Source: Welwitschia mirabilis (taxonomy: Eukaryota; Gnetophyta; Gnetopsida; Welwitschiales). From it: a DNA stretch of 64,000 bases. Of this stretch, positions 1-11,889 are shown piece by piece. Position numbers and translations under genes: made by a program. Below the pieces are notes generated by a model. The model did not search any database and was not told where the DNA came from. It saw only the letters and a program-made list of their open reading frames with translations. Location: NCBI GenBank assembly GCA_051453625.1, contig JBOZIK010000001.1, forward strand, positions 61,072,584 to 61,136,583, read 5' to 3'. Position 1 is the stretch's first letter. Every line of letters begins with the position of its first letter.

Positions 1-1299
1 GAGTTTGTTAAAACTCTTACATTTTTAATAAAGTAATAATAAATGACAATACTATAAGTTATTTGAATAGTAATTTTCACACTAGTGATTATCAATCACA
101 TTTAACATTAATATGGAACAAGAAACAAATGTAACATGCTAATAGTATAAGCTAAAATTAAGGACTATAGGTAATACTCATGTTGGTTAATCAAGGCATA
201 TGAAAATGAATGGTGGTTCCTAGAAGCAACTTCACCTCTCAATACTTGCTATAAGTTATGTGTAAGCTAAATTTTGGATTACTTTAAGGATACATTATAG
301 ACTAAATTATTTTCATATATTACATGTGTTTGGGCTAGGAATCAAGATAATTGAAAATATTGATTAGTTGTCTAAGAAGTATGACTTTTTGTAGTACAAC
401 TATATTTCTATAAAAATTAAATAGAATTAAAATATAATTATTTCCTAGAAAGAATTTAATTAGATACTAAAAATCATGATCATGGTATTGATAATAATGA
501 AATACTAAAACATATAACCATAATGTATGCCAATTGGATTATGGTTCATATCTATCCATTTAATGCACACTTGATCATAGGTTTCAATGTCTTTACTATG
601 AATCATAAGAAATAATTTGATATTTCATGGTTATTCCTCATTCAAATAGGATATAATCCTACATTTTCAATCAGTGAAGAAAACTTATGATCCTACCAAG
701 TGTAGTATAGGTTTTCATCATAAGGCCCCAAAGTTAAATTAAATTTTATAACAAATAATTTCTTAATAATACATAAAAACATATCTATAGGAAAAACCTT
801 ATTATAAATGCATAATACATGTTCCCAATACTTAATTATGAAAGTAATGTGGGAGATACTTATAAATGGATGCAGTGATATGTTGGTATTTCTGGTTTCA
901 ATCCCAGTTAGTTTGATAATAACTGTAAGTCTATATAGACATAATAGATCTATTAATCTAACATCTATTTAAATTTAAATTTAAATTCAAACCATCTCTA
1001 ACATAGTCAATGGAGGTTTATTTAATAATACTCAATAATTTCTCATAAATGATTTATAATACTTCTAGAATTTTTTAGCTTATTTCCACCCTAATTCACA
1101 TTAATCTTAGCCTTTGGTCAGACCATTAAAATACAAAGTTTCATTCATCAATTGATTTAAGTCGTTTTATCAATATCCTTTCATATATTTTGTTTATAAA
1201 ACTTGCAATTATCTTTTACAATAAATATTTTTTTGTATGTAACTACTTATGGTACTACTTATGTTGGCAAATCTACATCCAAATGGGATAGTTATATGA
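1..1299. other. Unassigned AT-rich DNA
   Basis: I see no open frame of useful length, no recognisable transposon domain and no RNA gene here. It lies upstream of the candidate left end of the CACTA element. It may be flanking genomic DNA or an eroded older insertion. Confidence 0.5.
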
Positions 1300-1316
1300 T
1301 ACTACAAGAATTCTAT
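1300..1316 (+). repeat. Candidate left terminal repeat of CACTA element
   Basis: The stretch TACTACAAGAATTCTAT resembles the plant CACTA terminus CACTACAAGAAA with the first C changed to T. It lies about 410 bp upstream of the first transposase codons, a normal distance. A short subterminal stretch with TATAGCTATTTGATG and AAAAAGTGGC follows, which is the kind of subterminal repeat unit CACTA elements carry. No matching right end was found, so this is tentative. Confidence 0.35.
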
Positions 1317-3722
1317 AGCTATTTGATGTTAATTGTTAAAAAGTGGCTTAATATCTATCCTTGAGCACTCGTTTAGTGTATGAGTTTAATTTATTAGTTT
1401 TTGATATTACTAGAGTTGAAATCTATATCTACACATTCTATCTAGTTTTAAGTGTAATTCATCAAGAATAAAAATGAATCCAACATTTTTCATAATAGGA
1501 AGCTTTGAATCACAATACTAGACATCACTATATGTATTAAAAATATCCCCAAAAAAAATCTCAGTGATTAAATTTCTAAAATCAATTTCATATGTTTTAA
1601 GTGCTTAATTTCTACCAATTATAAGCCTTCTTAACTAGCTTATGTCTTATTATTTCTTTTAATATTTCACTTTCATTTAGTTATTTCACAAATCTAAACC
1701 TAGTAGAAAAATGGATAAGACTTAGATGTCATGTAGAAGGTATGTTTATACTAATAATACATATAATTAGATATAAATATTTATAAATTTTTTGTAAGTA
1801 ATATCAATTTCAATAATATTTTCTTCCAAAATTATTTATCAAGGAATTTCATCAGTACAGGAAGGGAGTAAATGCCTTTATTAATTATGCTTAGGAAAAG
1901 TTTTGTTCCTCTAATGTCATATGTTGTCCATGTAGAAAATGACAAAGTGAAAGTGGTAAAATGCCATTTGAAATTATAAGGAAGCATCTTACTTTTCATG
2001 GAATTAACTAACTATACATAAAATGGGTTGCTCATGATTAAAGAAGACAAAATAATATTCCTAAATATTGTCTTTCAAGGAAGAAAAAATAGATATTTAC
2101 TACATGACTAATGTGGTAAATGACACATTCATAAATGAAGAAAACCAAAATAACATAACTTAAAAACTAGTCACCCAAGACCAAAATGTGCAAAGTAAGA
2201 AGAAAAAAAGGTTATATTTTTAGGATCTCCTTTTAAAAGATAAAGAACCAATATATGATAGATGTCCTAAGTAGTATACAAATATTTTTATAATTCTTAG
2301 ATTGTATAATATAAAACATGATTAGATAGATGCTAGTTTTTTAGAGCTATTAGATTTTTTAAATGGTATGCATTCAAATGACAGTATGCTATTAGAGAAT
2401 GTGTATTCTACCACAAAGATGATACATGTGATGGGAATAAATTATGAAATTACACATTTATGCCCAAATTATTATATCTTATATTAGAAGGATCATGTAA
2501 ATAAATCGAAGTGTCATACCTTGGGAGCATGATGACAAGAGAAAAAAGGATTAAGGCTACCATAGAAAATGTTAATATATTTTTATTTAATCTAAGATTA
2601 AAGAGGTTTTATAAGTAATTTTTATTACATTTTGAGTTTAGAGTAATGTAAGAGTTACGTATGATTTATGAACATTATCTCTAGTAGTTGTTTATAACAT
2701 TATTATTACTATTGTAACATTTCAATGATTGATAAAAAGTTAAAATGGCATTACAATGCTACCAATTAAGATGAAAATATGAGATATATAGTTGGCAAAG
2801 CATTGAAAATATATGGCCTAATTTGTTTTCTAATTTAAGAAATATGAGGTTAAATCTTGTAATAGATGTTTTTAATCCATTTGAAAGTATGAATAATACA
2901 TATACATGTTGATGACTATTCACTGTGATATATAACTTTTCACTATTAACATGCATGAAAAAATATATTTATCACTAACATTATTGGTGTCAAGTCCTAA
3001 GAAACTAGGAAAGAAATTGATATACATCTTTATTGTTTGATATCTCAACTTACATAATTATGGGAAAACTCTCATGTAGGATAAACAGTTAACATGAAAG
3101 ATATTTTAATGTGGATTATTCATGATTTTCTAGCGTACAGATATCTTTCTAGCTATAAGACTAGTGGATATTATGCTTTCTTATTGTAAACAAGACACAT
3201 CTGCATAGAATCTTCCATTTAGCCAAAAAGTAGTTTACATGGGACATAGAATATTTCATCCTAGTGATCATACATTTACAAAGTATAAAATTTAATTTGA
3301 TAAAAAAGTGAAATTTGATAAGGCTAAAATACTTTAACTAACACTCAAATTTTAAGAAACCTAGAAAAAATAACACATGGTAAGAACTTAACAAAGAAAA
3401 GAAAGTGTATAGTTGTAAATGATTCTCAATGAGATACTCTTGGATGAGCAAGAAAGAAGACACTTTATGATATTTCTAATTTAAAGGTGAGATTAAATAT
3501 TTTTATTTTACACTATTAAATAATAGTATTTTCTTGCAATATAGTAATACTTTTATATGTCTTCATAGGATATGCACATCTATCTCAATTTGGATGTGAT
3601 GTACATTAAGAAAAATATATGTGAGAATCTTCTTTTAACAATTTTAAACATTAAAGACAACTCAAAGATAACTTAAAGACATGTTAAGATTTGTAGATGT
3701 TGAAGCCTAAGAAAATATTTAT

Positions 3723-3738
3723 NNNNNNNNNNNNNNNN
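3723..3738. other. Assembly gap (16 N)
   Basis: Sixteen unknown bases directly in front of a purine-only microsatellite, inside the TNP2 relic. Such a repeat is a usual cause of a failed read join. Confidence 0.95.
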
Positions 3739-3840
3739 AAAACACAGAGAGAGAAAGAGAGGAAGAGAGGGAGGGAGGGAGGAAGGGAGGAAAAGGGAGA
3801 GAGGGAGAGAGGGAGAGAGGGATTGGGGGGTGGGGGTGGT
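3739..3840 (+). repeat. Purine-rich microsatellite with G-quadruplex motif
   Basis: About 100 bp of GA, GGGA and GGAA repeats, nearly free of pyrimidines, ending in a G-rich run (3819-3839). At 3769-3787 four GGG runs are separated by one, one and five bases, a canonical G-quadruplex pattern. It interrupts the TNP2 coding relic between the LDVMYIKKN block and the IKVPISLI block. It is the most G-rich spot in an AT-rich window. Confidence 0.9.
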
Positions 3841-5859
3841 TAAGAGAACATGTTCACCTTCAGTAAAATATGTTATCACACAAAATGAAGAGCATATATT
3901 TTATTACAGATTTCATGACATCAAGGTTCCTATTAGTTTAATTCAAATTTGAAATACCATATATGATTAAAGTATCTTAAACCTAAAGAATTGAGGTCAC
4001 ATAATTGTCATGCTCTCATGGAGAATTCACTAAAAGTATTATTGAAAAATGATTTAGTTGAAGAAAAAACCTTTTATGTGGCTATTCATTAACTTTGTTG
4101 ACTTTTTAATGTTTTATGCCCAAAGGTGCTTGATATAAATGTTTGGAATTTAGTGCAATAAAAACTTATGCACACATTATGCATAATTGAGTAATACTTT
4201 TCATCTTATTTTTTCATTATTATGATACATCTCTTAATTCATCTAGTTGAAGTGTTGCAATTTTATGGACCTATTAGATATAGATGGATGTATTCATTTG
4301 AGAGTGAAACTAGGTATTAAGTAAAATAATGAAATTTTTTATTATTATATTAGTTGATAATTAAGTATTAACATATTGATTATCGGATGACTTAGAATTA
4401 TGAAGAATTTAAAGGCATATTTTAAAAATAATGCTAGACTTGGAGGTTACATAGAAGAATGGTACATTCTTGATGAGGCTATTATCTTATACATGGAGTG
4501 TGTTTTATTTTTGTAGAACATCATGGAAAAAATTAATTTCAAATTGTCCATACTCTATGAAGGATGATGTTGAGGTGAATGTTAATGAGGAACCATTAGA
4601 GGAAGAAAAACCATACTAGCTAAACCACAGAGAGTTTGATCAGTGCTAGAAGTATGTCTTGTTCTCTTATGATGGAATATACAAATATGTTGCATAACTA
4701 TTTTTTTTAAGAACTATTGTTTTATTTAAAATAATTAATTTAAGTAACTATCTTTTCAAAAATTTACATGTCTTTAAATAAAGAATATAATAAGAAGTAT
4801 ACAAAACAAACAAGCATGATGATAAGAAAGAGAAATAAAAATATCAATAGAGATGTTGATTTGATTCCATGATTTTAAAATAAGGTAAGGTATATAATGT
4901 AAGCATTAGAATGTTATTATCACATTCTAGGTATTATCTTATCACTTTTTTTTATTAATAACTACTTGCATGGTTGATTTTAGATGGAGAAGGAGAGTAT
5001 TAATACAACTATGAAGGTTCTTGTTCAAGGATATTCACTCTTAGAAAATCATCTAATTGTTATTTATGCCAAAAGATAAAGGAATACATAATACAAATCA
5101 AAATAGTGGTGTATGAATGGAAACATTTACAAATTATAGAGTAGACACAAAGGACACTAATTATAAGGAACAAATACTAGTCTATTATTGTGTTGTAAAA
5201 CCTATTATCAAACTATGTTATACTGAATTTAAGAAGATAGTATTTGAATGTGATTGGTAAAAATAGAGGATGAAAAAGATGAATTGAAATTATGATTAAA
5301 CTTTAGATACAACTATAGTAAACCTACAAAGTTTGAGAGGAGAAAATAAGATAGATGATAAACCATTTATTCTTGCATATCAAGCAACTCAAGTCTTTGA
5401 TTTCAACGACCTTTTAAATCTAATATGGTATGTTGTGTTAGACTCACCTCAAAGGATATTAATATATGTTGATAGAAATAATAGTTTCATAAATAAAATC
5501 AATCATCAATTTGTAAATCTAAACATTATTATGGTTTATAATAATAAAGATAATCTTTCCCATTCTAATGGAGAGGAGATAAAATCATGAATCTTTATGA
5601 TCATGATTTTAATATATGAGTTATACAATTTCTTCATTATGAGTTTTCTTAGTAATTTATCATATTATTGTAAATAGATTTTAGTTAGCAACATTTATTT
5701 TTACACAAATTTAGTATGCTTAGGATATTTATTATGTTAAAAAATAAAAGTCATTTTTTGACATATACAATATTTTTATTAACTTCTCATTATGTAAATT
5801 CATATATGTTGCTATTTGAGAAATGATGGTATGTCATCTAGTAATTGACTTTCAGCATG

Positions 5860-7910
5860 AAAATGTTATGAAGAATGTTATTTCATATTGGAGATTTAAA
5901 AAGAACAGTTTAAGAACACAATAAAAAGAACATGAAAAGTCCAAATCTAGAAGTTAAATAAGGTAAAGATATGTTAATTTATGATGTTAGGATTTTTTTT
6001 AAATAGTTAAATATCACTTGCTAAATAAATACATATAATGTAAACAAAAGAAATAAAGGAAGGAAGTAGTTTAAAAGATTCTAAAAGACCTAAAGTAAAT
6101 CAATTTTAGAAATTAATTCTAATGTAGGTTCTTTAATAATTTAACTCAATAAATTTAATTAATTCATTATTTCTAACTTGTAAAATTATCTTCTTTTGAA
6201 ATCCATTACTTATACCCATGTGTTAATTACCATCCCTTCATGGAAAATGATGGAAGACTAGAAAAGAGCTTCCTATGTATTTTGGTAAAGGTATTTTTTT
6301 AAGGTTGGTCTGTTATGATTAAAGTAACTTGTTGTGAAGTTTGGTAAAGGTATTTTTAATGTTGGTTTACTATGATTAAACTAATTATGATGTTTTCAAA
6401 CTTTTTAATGCTTGAATTACATATTCAATTTAAAGTGGATGACATTGTAAAAGAAGAAGTATTGTCAAGCATAAATAGTTATTAGAAATAATACAAAAAA
6501 ATAATTTTATTTATAATAGAGAAAACGATGAAGAAATAAATAATACCATGTCCCAAAGGATAAAACACAAACATTGGATTGTGTTTGTGGACCAAACAAT
6601 CTTGAAAACATTTTGGGTAATGTATTAGTTTCATTTTTTGCTTAAACGTTTTACTATGATGATATAAGATAATGGATATAAAATGTATTGATTTTTTATT
6701 TTATTTCATAGTATATTTTCAAAAACAAAGACAATAGATTAAAATTACTCATATCTTAACATAAGAGCCTCATGAAGCTCTAAGAGTCATAGAGAATAAT
6801 GTCAATATAATGAATTTAATTTAATTTTTTTAGTTTTGTGTTTTATATGCTCCTTAATCTAACATTTTTGTAAATTTTATATACAAACATGACCTAGGTA
6901 TTCAGAAAAGACAAAATAGATTTATTAAATGGGAGAAATTACAGTTCCAAGATGGATTCCTATGTTCATCGCAAAAGGGTTAAGAGAAAGTGGTTAGTAT
7001 TTAATTTATTTTTTTTATTATCTAATAGGTAGATATTTCTTCATATTTGATAACATTATATTATTCTTAATGTTAATGGGAACATTTTAGAGAAATATCT
7101 TCATCTAGTAATATACATTAACAAATAAGTAAAACATATACTGTAGCATCAATGTTTTGAAAAGAAAGTTAAGGTAGAGTGTGTGCAATGAGAAAGAGAA
7201 TTTCTCTATCCATTATATTTAAATCAAAGCCTTTATATGATATCCTATGTAACAAATATTGCAAAATAAAATGTCTAGAAGGAGTTTGTTCTAATTTAAA
7301 GTCAGATATGATTAGAATGCATAACAAAATAGAGCATTAAGTAGATGATCTTGTAAGAGTGATGTTATCAAGCTTTATAATAATTTTATATTTAAATATA
7401 TTTATAATGCATATAGGTCATATTATCCTAGATATAAACATAATATTTTGTTTTTATTTATAAAAAATAAAAAAGAAGGATTGTTATCTTCATCTAAAGA
7501 AACTATTTATTCTTCTTCATTAAAATTCATGCCTAGTATAATAAAATATCAATATATTATAAAGATTTATAAATACATTAAATGTTTTAAATTACATGTA
7601 TGATTGAAGTGTGTGTGTTATTTGTTTTATAAGATCAAATATTAACTACTTTATCAAAGAATAAAATGTGTAAAATTATTTCAATTGGGAACTGTGAAAC
7701 TATTATTGCCATATAAAGGTTAAATGTAATGATCTAAATACAATAGTGAATGGGTGTAAATTAGCTAAAAATTACTTGAATATTGTGATACATGGTATAC
7801 ATTAATATTCTACTAGTATATTTAAGAAATCTAGAAGGGTGGAGGCTCTTGAGGATATTGGAGTAGAAGGATTTATAGCGTGGCCCAAATCCTTTATTTC
7901 TTTTGATATT
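5860..7910 (+). pseudogene. Second CACTA reading frame (TNPA/Transposase_24 region), decayed
   Basis: CACTA elements usually carry a second gene after TNP2. Only the end is recognisable here: at about 7750-7905 one frame gives GCKLAKNYLNIVIHGIH and then RRVEALEDIGVEGFIAWPKSF. This resembles the conserved tail of En/Spm-type second proteins, which ends with a TIG-AIG-x-IAWP-like block. The stretch from 5860 to 7700 contains short coding-like fragments but I cannot place domains in it. The order TNP2 then this tail on one strand supports a single element. It is certainly not functional. Confidence 0.5.
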
Positions 7911-8737
7911 TAAGCATATTTTATCTTTAGCCTATTGTATCAAATATTTGTTACATGTTTAATAATGATGAGATCTATTTTTTATTAAAATATTTTTTAA
8001 AAAAATTAGAATTTAATATTTAAATTAATATGTTATCATTTCTTATTATGAAAGTATGAATCATTATTAATAATAACTATTATAAATAATTAATCATTAT
8101 TAATAATAAGTACCATAATTTTGTTACTTTTACTAACATTATCTTAAAGTGCAGGTAACTCCACCATTAGAATTATCTTTGACATTCTGGTGTTTTTCCC
8201 AAGCCCAATAAAGAAGGAGAGTCTATAATACAATAATGTTTTTATAAGAAAATTAGATCATGTAAATGGATCTATTTTAATGGCACTTATTTTTTATTGC
8301 ATCTTCTAGCAAGTGGAGAAATAAGTCATAGGTGACCTAAACATATGTAAATAATGTTTTACATAACATGTATTTAATTATTTAGATTTTATATTATTTT
8401 AGTATTCTTTTACTATAATTTCATTAGAATAATGCCTCATGCATTCTAATTTTATTAGAATAATATTTCTTACTTTACTTATTTTGTGGTTCAAAAGTAA
8501 TATTTACTTATTATGGGCATTTCTCAACTTTGTTTGTTCAAGTAACATTATCACAAGATTTATTGTCTTGGAATTCTTTCATATTTTATAGTTGGCATGG
8601 TAACATTGTAATATATATTGTTTTGATCACACTTTCTCTATGCTAGCTTGATATTGATACATTAATTGTGCATGATTCTATAAAAATGAAAATGAGGTAT
8701 GCTTCTAAATATGCTAAATATATAACATAGGTTTATT
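7911..8737. other. Unassigned DNA, probable 3' part of the CACTA element
   Basis: AT-rich DNA between the end of the CACTA coding relic and the first LTR. I looked for a right terminus of the form TTCTTGTAGTG and did not find one. The right end is either eroded or was cut off when the LTR element arrived. Confidence 0.4.
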
Positions 8738-10093
8738 TTTAGTATGATGAATCAGATTTAATTTGGATGAATACTTAGTATTGTTCTCTTCATGAGCATA
8801 ATTGGGGTGGCTAACAAAAATTACACAAGTCTTGTTGATCTTTCAAGTTATAATTAAAGAAAAGAAAAAAAAATTGAGAGATTAAAACATTGGTGTTGAA
8901 ACTTTGTTTAGAGAGGCAAGGAAGTAAGCAAGCTTTAAGGTTTTTCCTAATGTATCCACTAGAAATTCTTTAATCTAATGATATGAAACACCTTTCTAAA
9001 ACATGCTTCAAACTATCAAGTAATAATGGTTCAGGTCATGATGACATCATCTCATTCACCATATGAGAATTGGTGAATTTAAAAGTTACTTAGTACTTCA
9101 CAATCCTTAAATAAGCATGAAAAGTAAGAACATAAACTACACAAGATCCATTAAATAAAATGGAAACCAACCAACTTATAAAACTCACTCAGTTGATAAA
9201 ATAACTTAATAATGTAGGTTCACTATGCATTAAAAGCATGAATCTATCTATAACCCAAAATTAAAAGGAACATCTACTTTGTATTACATCAGAAGAAATA
9301 CATTACATCAAAGGAAGAATAAAAAATATAAAAAGAACTTCGTATATTATCATTGAAGCAAGTTCACTCCCCATAAAATATTTTTAGAAGGCCATGTGAA
9401 ATTATCGCTTTAAGAGCTCTATTACTTCATCAAAATGAAGGATGATACAAATGAAGGAACAAGGGGATTTTATAGGTAAGGATGGGATGAGGGGTGGTTA
9501 CAAGCCTTTGGCTTATAGAATTAGATAATTAGTTCAAAATTATATCATGTAGCATTAGGTAGGATCTTTATCATCCTGCATTAGATAGGAATCATCATGA
9601 TGAGATCAATACTTAACTTTTGGACACTGCTACATTTATCAACTAATGATGCTGTCATGTGTCTCCACCATCATCCTACTTAGCATTATCACAAGCCATT
9701 AGTATATGTCTTGATCATCGTCACCATGTTTCATTAATGATGCTAGTTATTTTTTAGGATGAAATCTATTTAAGACCATAACTACATTCGGATAATTTTT
9801 TTATAAGAAGATCAAAACATGAGATTTGAAGTATTTTGCATAGAAGGATCGATGACGTTGATGATCTAAATGGTAGCACCAATGTTTAAGAATAAATGAT
9901 GTTCATCTTTTACAATGTTCTTTTGAATTAAATAGTTATCCTAAAAATGTCACAGGAGGATGATAACTCTATGACTATTATAGAAAAAGTAATAAAAGAC
10001 ATGTGTTTATGATAAATTGGTTATATTGATACCTTCTATTAAGATACATTAATTAAATAACTTGATTAAAATATTAGTTTTTATATGTCAATA
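8738..10093 (-). repeat. LTR L1 (3' LTR of E1)
   Basis: About 1.36 kb. It aligns with L2 and, more distantly, with the LTRs at 22.6, 29.6, 37.3 and 42.3 kb and, in reverse orientation, with 59.7 kb. On the minus strand it carries a TATA box (plus-strand TTTTATAG at 9468-9475). The U3 part (about 9600-9760) contains several ACATGT/TCATGTGTC-like motifs. Boundaries are good to about 10 bp; the terminal TG/CA are decayed. Confidence 0.8.
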
Positions 10094-10921
10094 CATATCC
10101 TAATCATACTTTTATTAGATTCTTAGTAAAAAGTTGATAATAAAATGATTAACATGGAAAACTTATCTAAGGCAAAATACTCAAGTACAAAAAATGATAT
10201 ACCCTCAAAAAATCTATAATTAGTTTTCTAAAATTAAGACATTAAAAATTTAAAAATTATAAAATAAACAATGTATAAACTAGCTGTCATACCTCCTAAT
10301 TAAAAATAAAATTTGTTCTTAAAATTTTATGATAAGATGTATTAAAATCATTTTGAGAACATATCCTTAGAAAATTTGACAAACCATTTTATTCAAAGTA
10401 ATGTAACTAAGCCATGAAAAAGAAAAATATCTAATATACTAAAATCATATGTTATTTATTCCTAAATAATGTTAAGGTAAAAGTAAATCTATAAAAGTGG
10501 TTTATGCCTTATGATGTTATTTCTCATGAAATAGGAATGAAGTGGAATGGGTGATGGGGATAGAAAATAAAATTATGGAAAAGGATTCAACCACATAACC
10601 AATGAATAAATAAGATAAGATACCTAAGTCGATGGTCTTTATTATATATCTTTATGATTTTTAATGGCTCTTAATATCAAATAAACATAGTATTAACCAA
10701 ATAACTTATATAAATTCAAGAAATTGTAGCAAATCTTAAGTATAAAAGTTAAAGAAAATAGAACTTAAAATGCCTCTAATTTCCACATTTTTATTTCCTT
10801 TATTTTTTATTTCTACAAGTATATATGTTATTTGTTTTAAGCCTTTGAATCACATTAATGATCTAGTATTATAACATTTTTTTTCTGATAGAGTTAAGCA
10901 TATTGTTTTATGAAGAAATCA
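10094..10921 (-). other. 3' non-coding region of E1
   Basis: The polypurine tract next to the 3' LTR has decayed (minus strand GTATGATTAGGATATG, 10094-10109). The rest aligns with the same interval of the other minus-strand units (24.7-25.4, 31.0-31.7 and 38.6-39.3 kb). No coding signal is seen. Confidence 0.6.
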
Positions 10922-11035
10922 GTGTTGCATTACTAGCAAGTGTTTATAACCTCGATATAATTGATCATGTTATAAGTAGATTATTAGAGCTACATTAACA
11001 GTGAGTGTCATAGTCCTAATGCATTTAAATAAACC
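10922..11035 (-). repeat. Tandem hairpin-like repeats, E1 copy
   Basis: Two related units (about 10922-10966 and 10988-11033) lie about 65 bp apart. The consensus across copies is a short inverted repeat CTACATTA ... TAATGTAG around a loop of about 20 bases. In this copy the right arms are decayed (ATATAATT, TAATGCAT). Equivalent pairs occur at 22.1, 25.4, 31.7 and 39.3 kb in the same internal position. Confidence 0.6.
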
Positions 11036-11889
11036 TAATTAAGTGATTAATGAGATGTGCATTGGGAGAAGAAATATTATGTTTGTTTTTATTCAGCTTC
11101 TTATATTCATTTTTTTATGCACAAGAGGGGTCATTGGTTCAATAACCTAATCAAGAAAAATACTGTTTCCATCAAAAGATTTAAACAGTAGGAACACAAT
11201 ATCAAGGAAAATATCTCCTTTTGTAGCCATGTTTTACCATAATCAAATATGTTAAGAAAACATGACTTTAATGATCAAACTCAAAATAACTTTTCCTTAA
11301 AAACCCATAAGTGTACTTCATTATAACCATTACTTAAGATGATAATGAGATCACTTATTATTGATTTTTATTAAAGGCCAATGAATTGGATTTATGAGTC
11401 TCATGTTTTCATAAGTAAATGATCAGGGTGAATAGTTTATAAGTTTTATGAGATTATTGAAAAATGGAAAGGTGAAGGGAGAAGCTTAAGGAGATGGTGG
11501 TTTATTCCAAGTTGTGGATGGTATTTGGGATTTTTTGAATGAAAGGGTTTAAGATGATAATTACATAACTACTTGGATGTTTTAAGAAAGAGAGGCCATA
11601 AAGCAAAACTATTTTTAAAGTTTTTATCATTTTCCATGATAAATCTAATTTAAAAGAAAATTATAATTTAAAGGAAAAAAAATCTAATCTAAAAGCACAC
11701 AATGAAGCTAAAAATGTTGAAAGAGTCTTTCCATGATGGGACATGGAAAGTGGCTTATGAGTATGGAAATAAAGGTTGGATGATTTAAGACTTTGTAAAT
11801 TATTTTGAATTAGAAGAGAATCCATGCAAATTTTCATGCATGATTCTAAAAAATTAGGAATAATATCAACATAAGTAGTAAAATTTATG

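Larger units (their letters stand above)
1711..5590 (+). pseudogene. CACTA (En/Spm) TNP2-like transposase, decayed
   Basis: This is a relic of the DNA transposase that cuts and pastes CACTA elements. The domain order is complete. An ATG at 1711 opens a frame like the transposase-associated domain, with GVNAFINYA at about 1864 and the Cys pair of CCPCRK near 1920. The TNP2 core follows at about 2300-3660: a segment ending CPNYYILY (2460), the NMRLNLVIDVFNPF block (2845), a WIIHDFLAYRYLSSY block (3110) and LDVMYIKKNICENLL (3590). A DUF4218-like part has GPIRYRWMYSFE (4270) and LKAYFKNNARLGGYIEE (4410). A DUF4216-like part follows, with VYYCVVKPIIKL (5180), ECDW (5245) and an open stretch at 5333-5590 containing KPFILAYQATQVF and WYVVLDSPQR. 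Many stops replace expected Gln or Trp codons and several intron-like gaps occur, so it is not functional. Family assignment is firm; exact exon limits are not. Confidence 0.88.

Noticed and set aside
3673-3879. Ser/Leu/Pro-rich minus-strand frame of 68 codons
   Set aside because: It is a translation of the purine-rich microsatellite and includes N.
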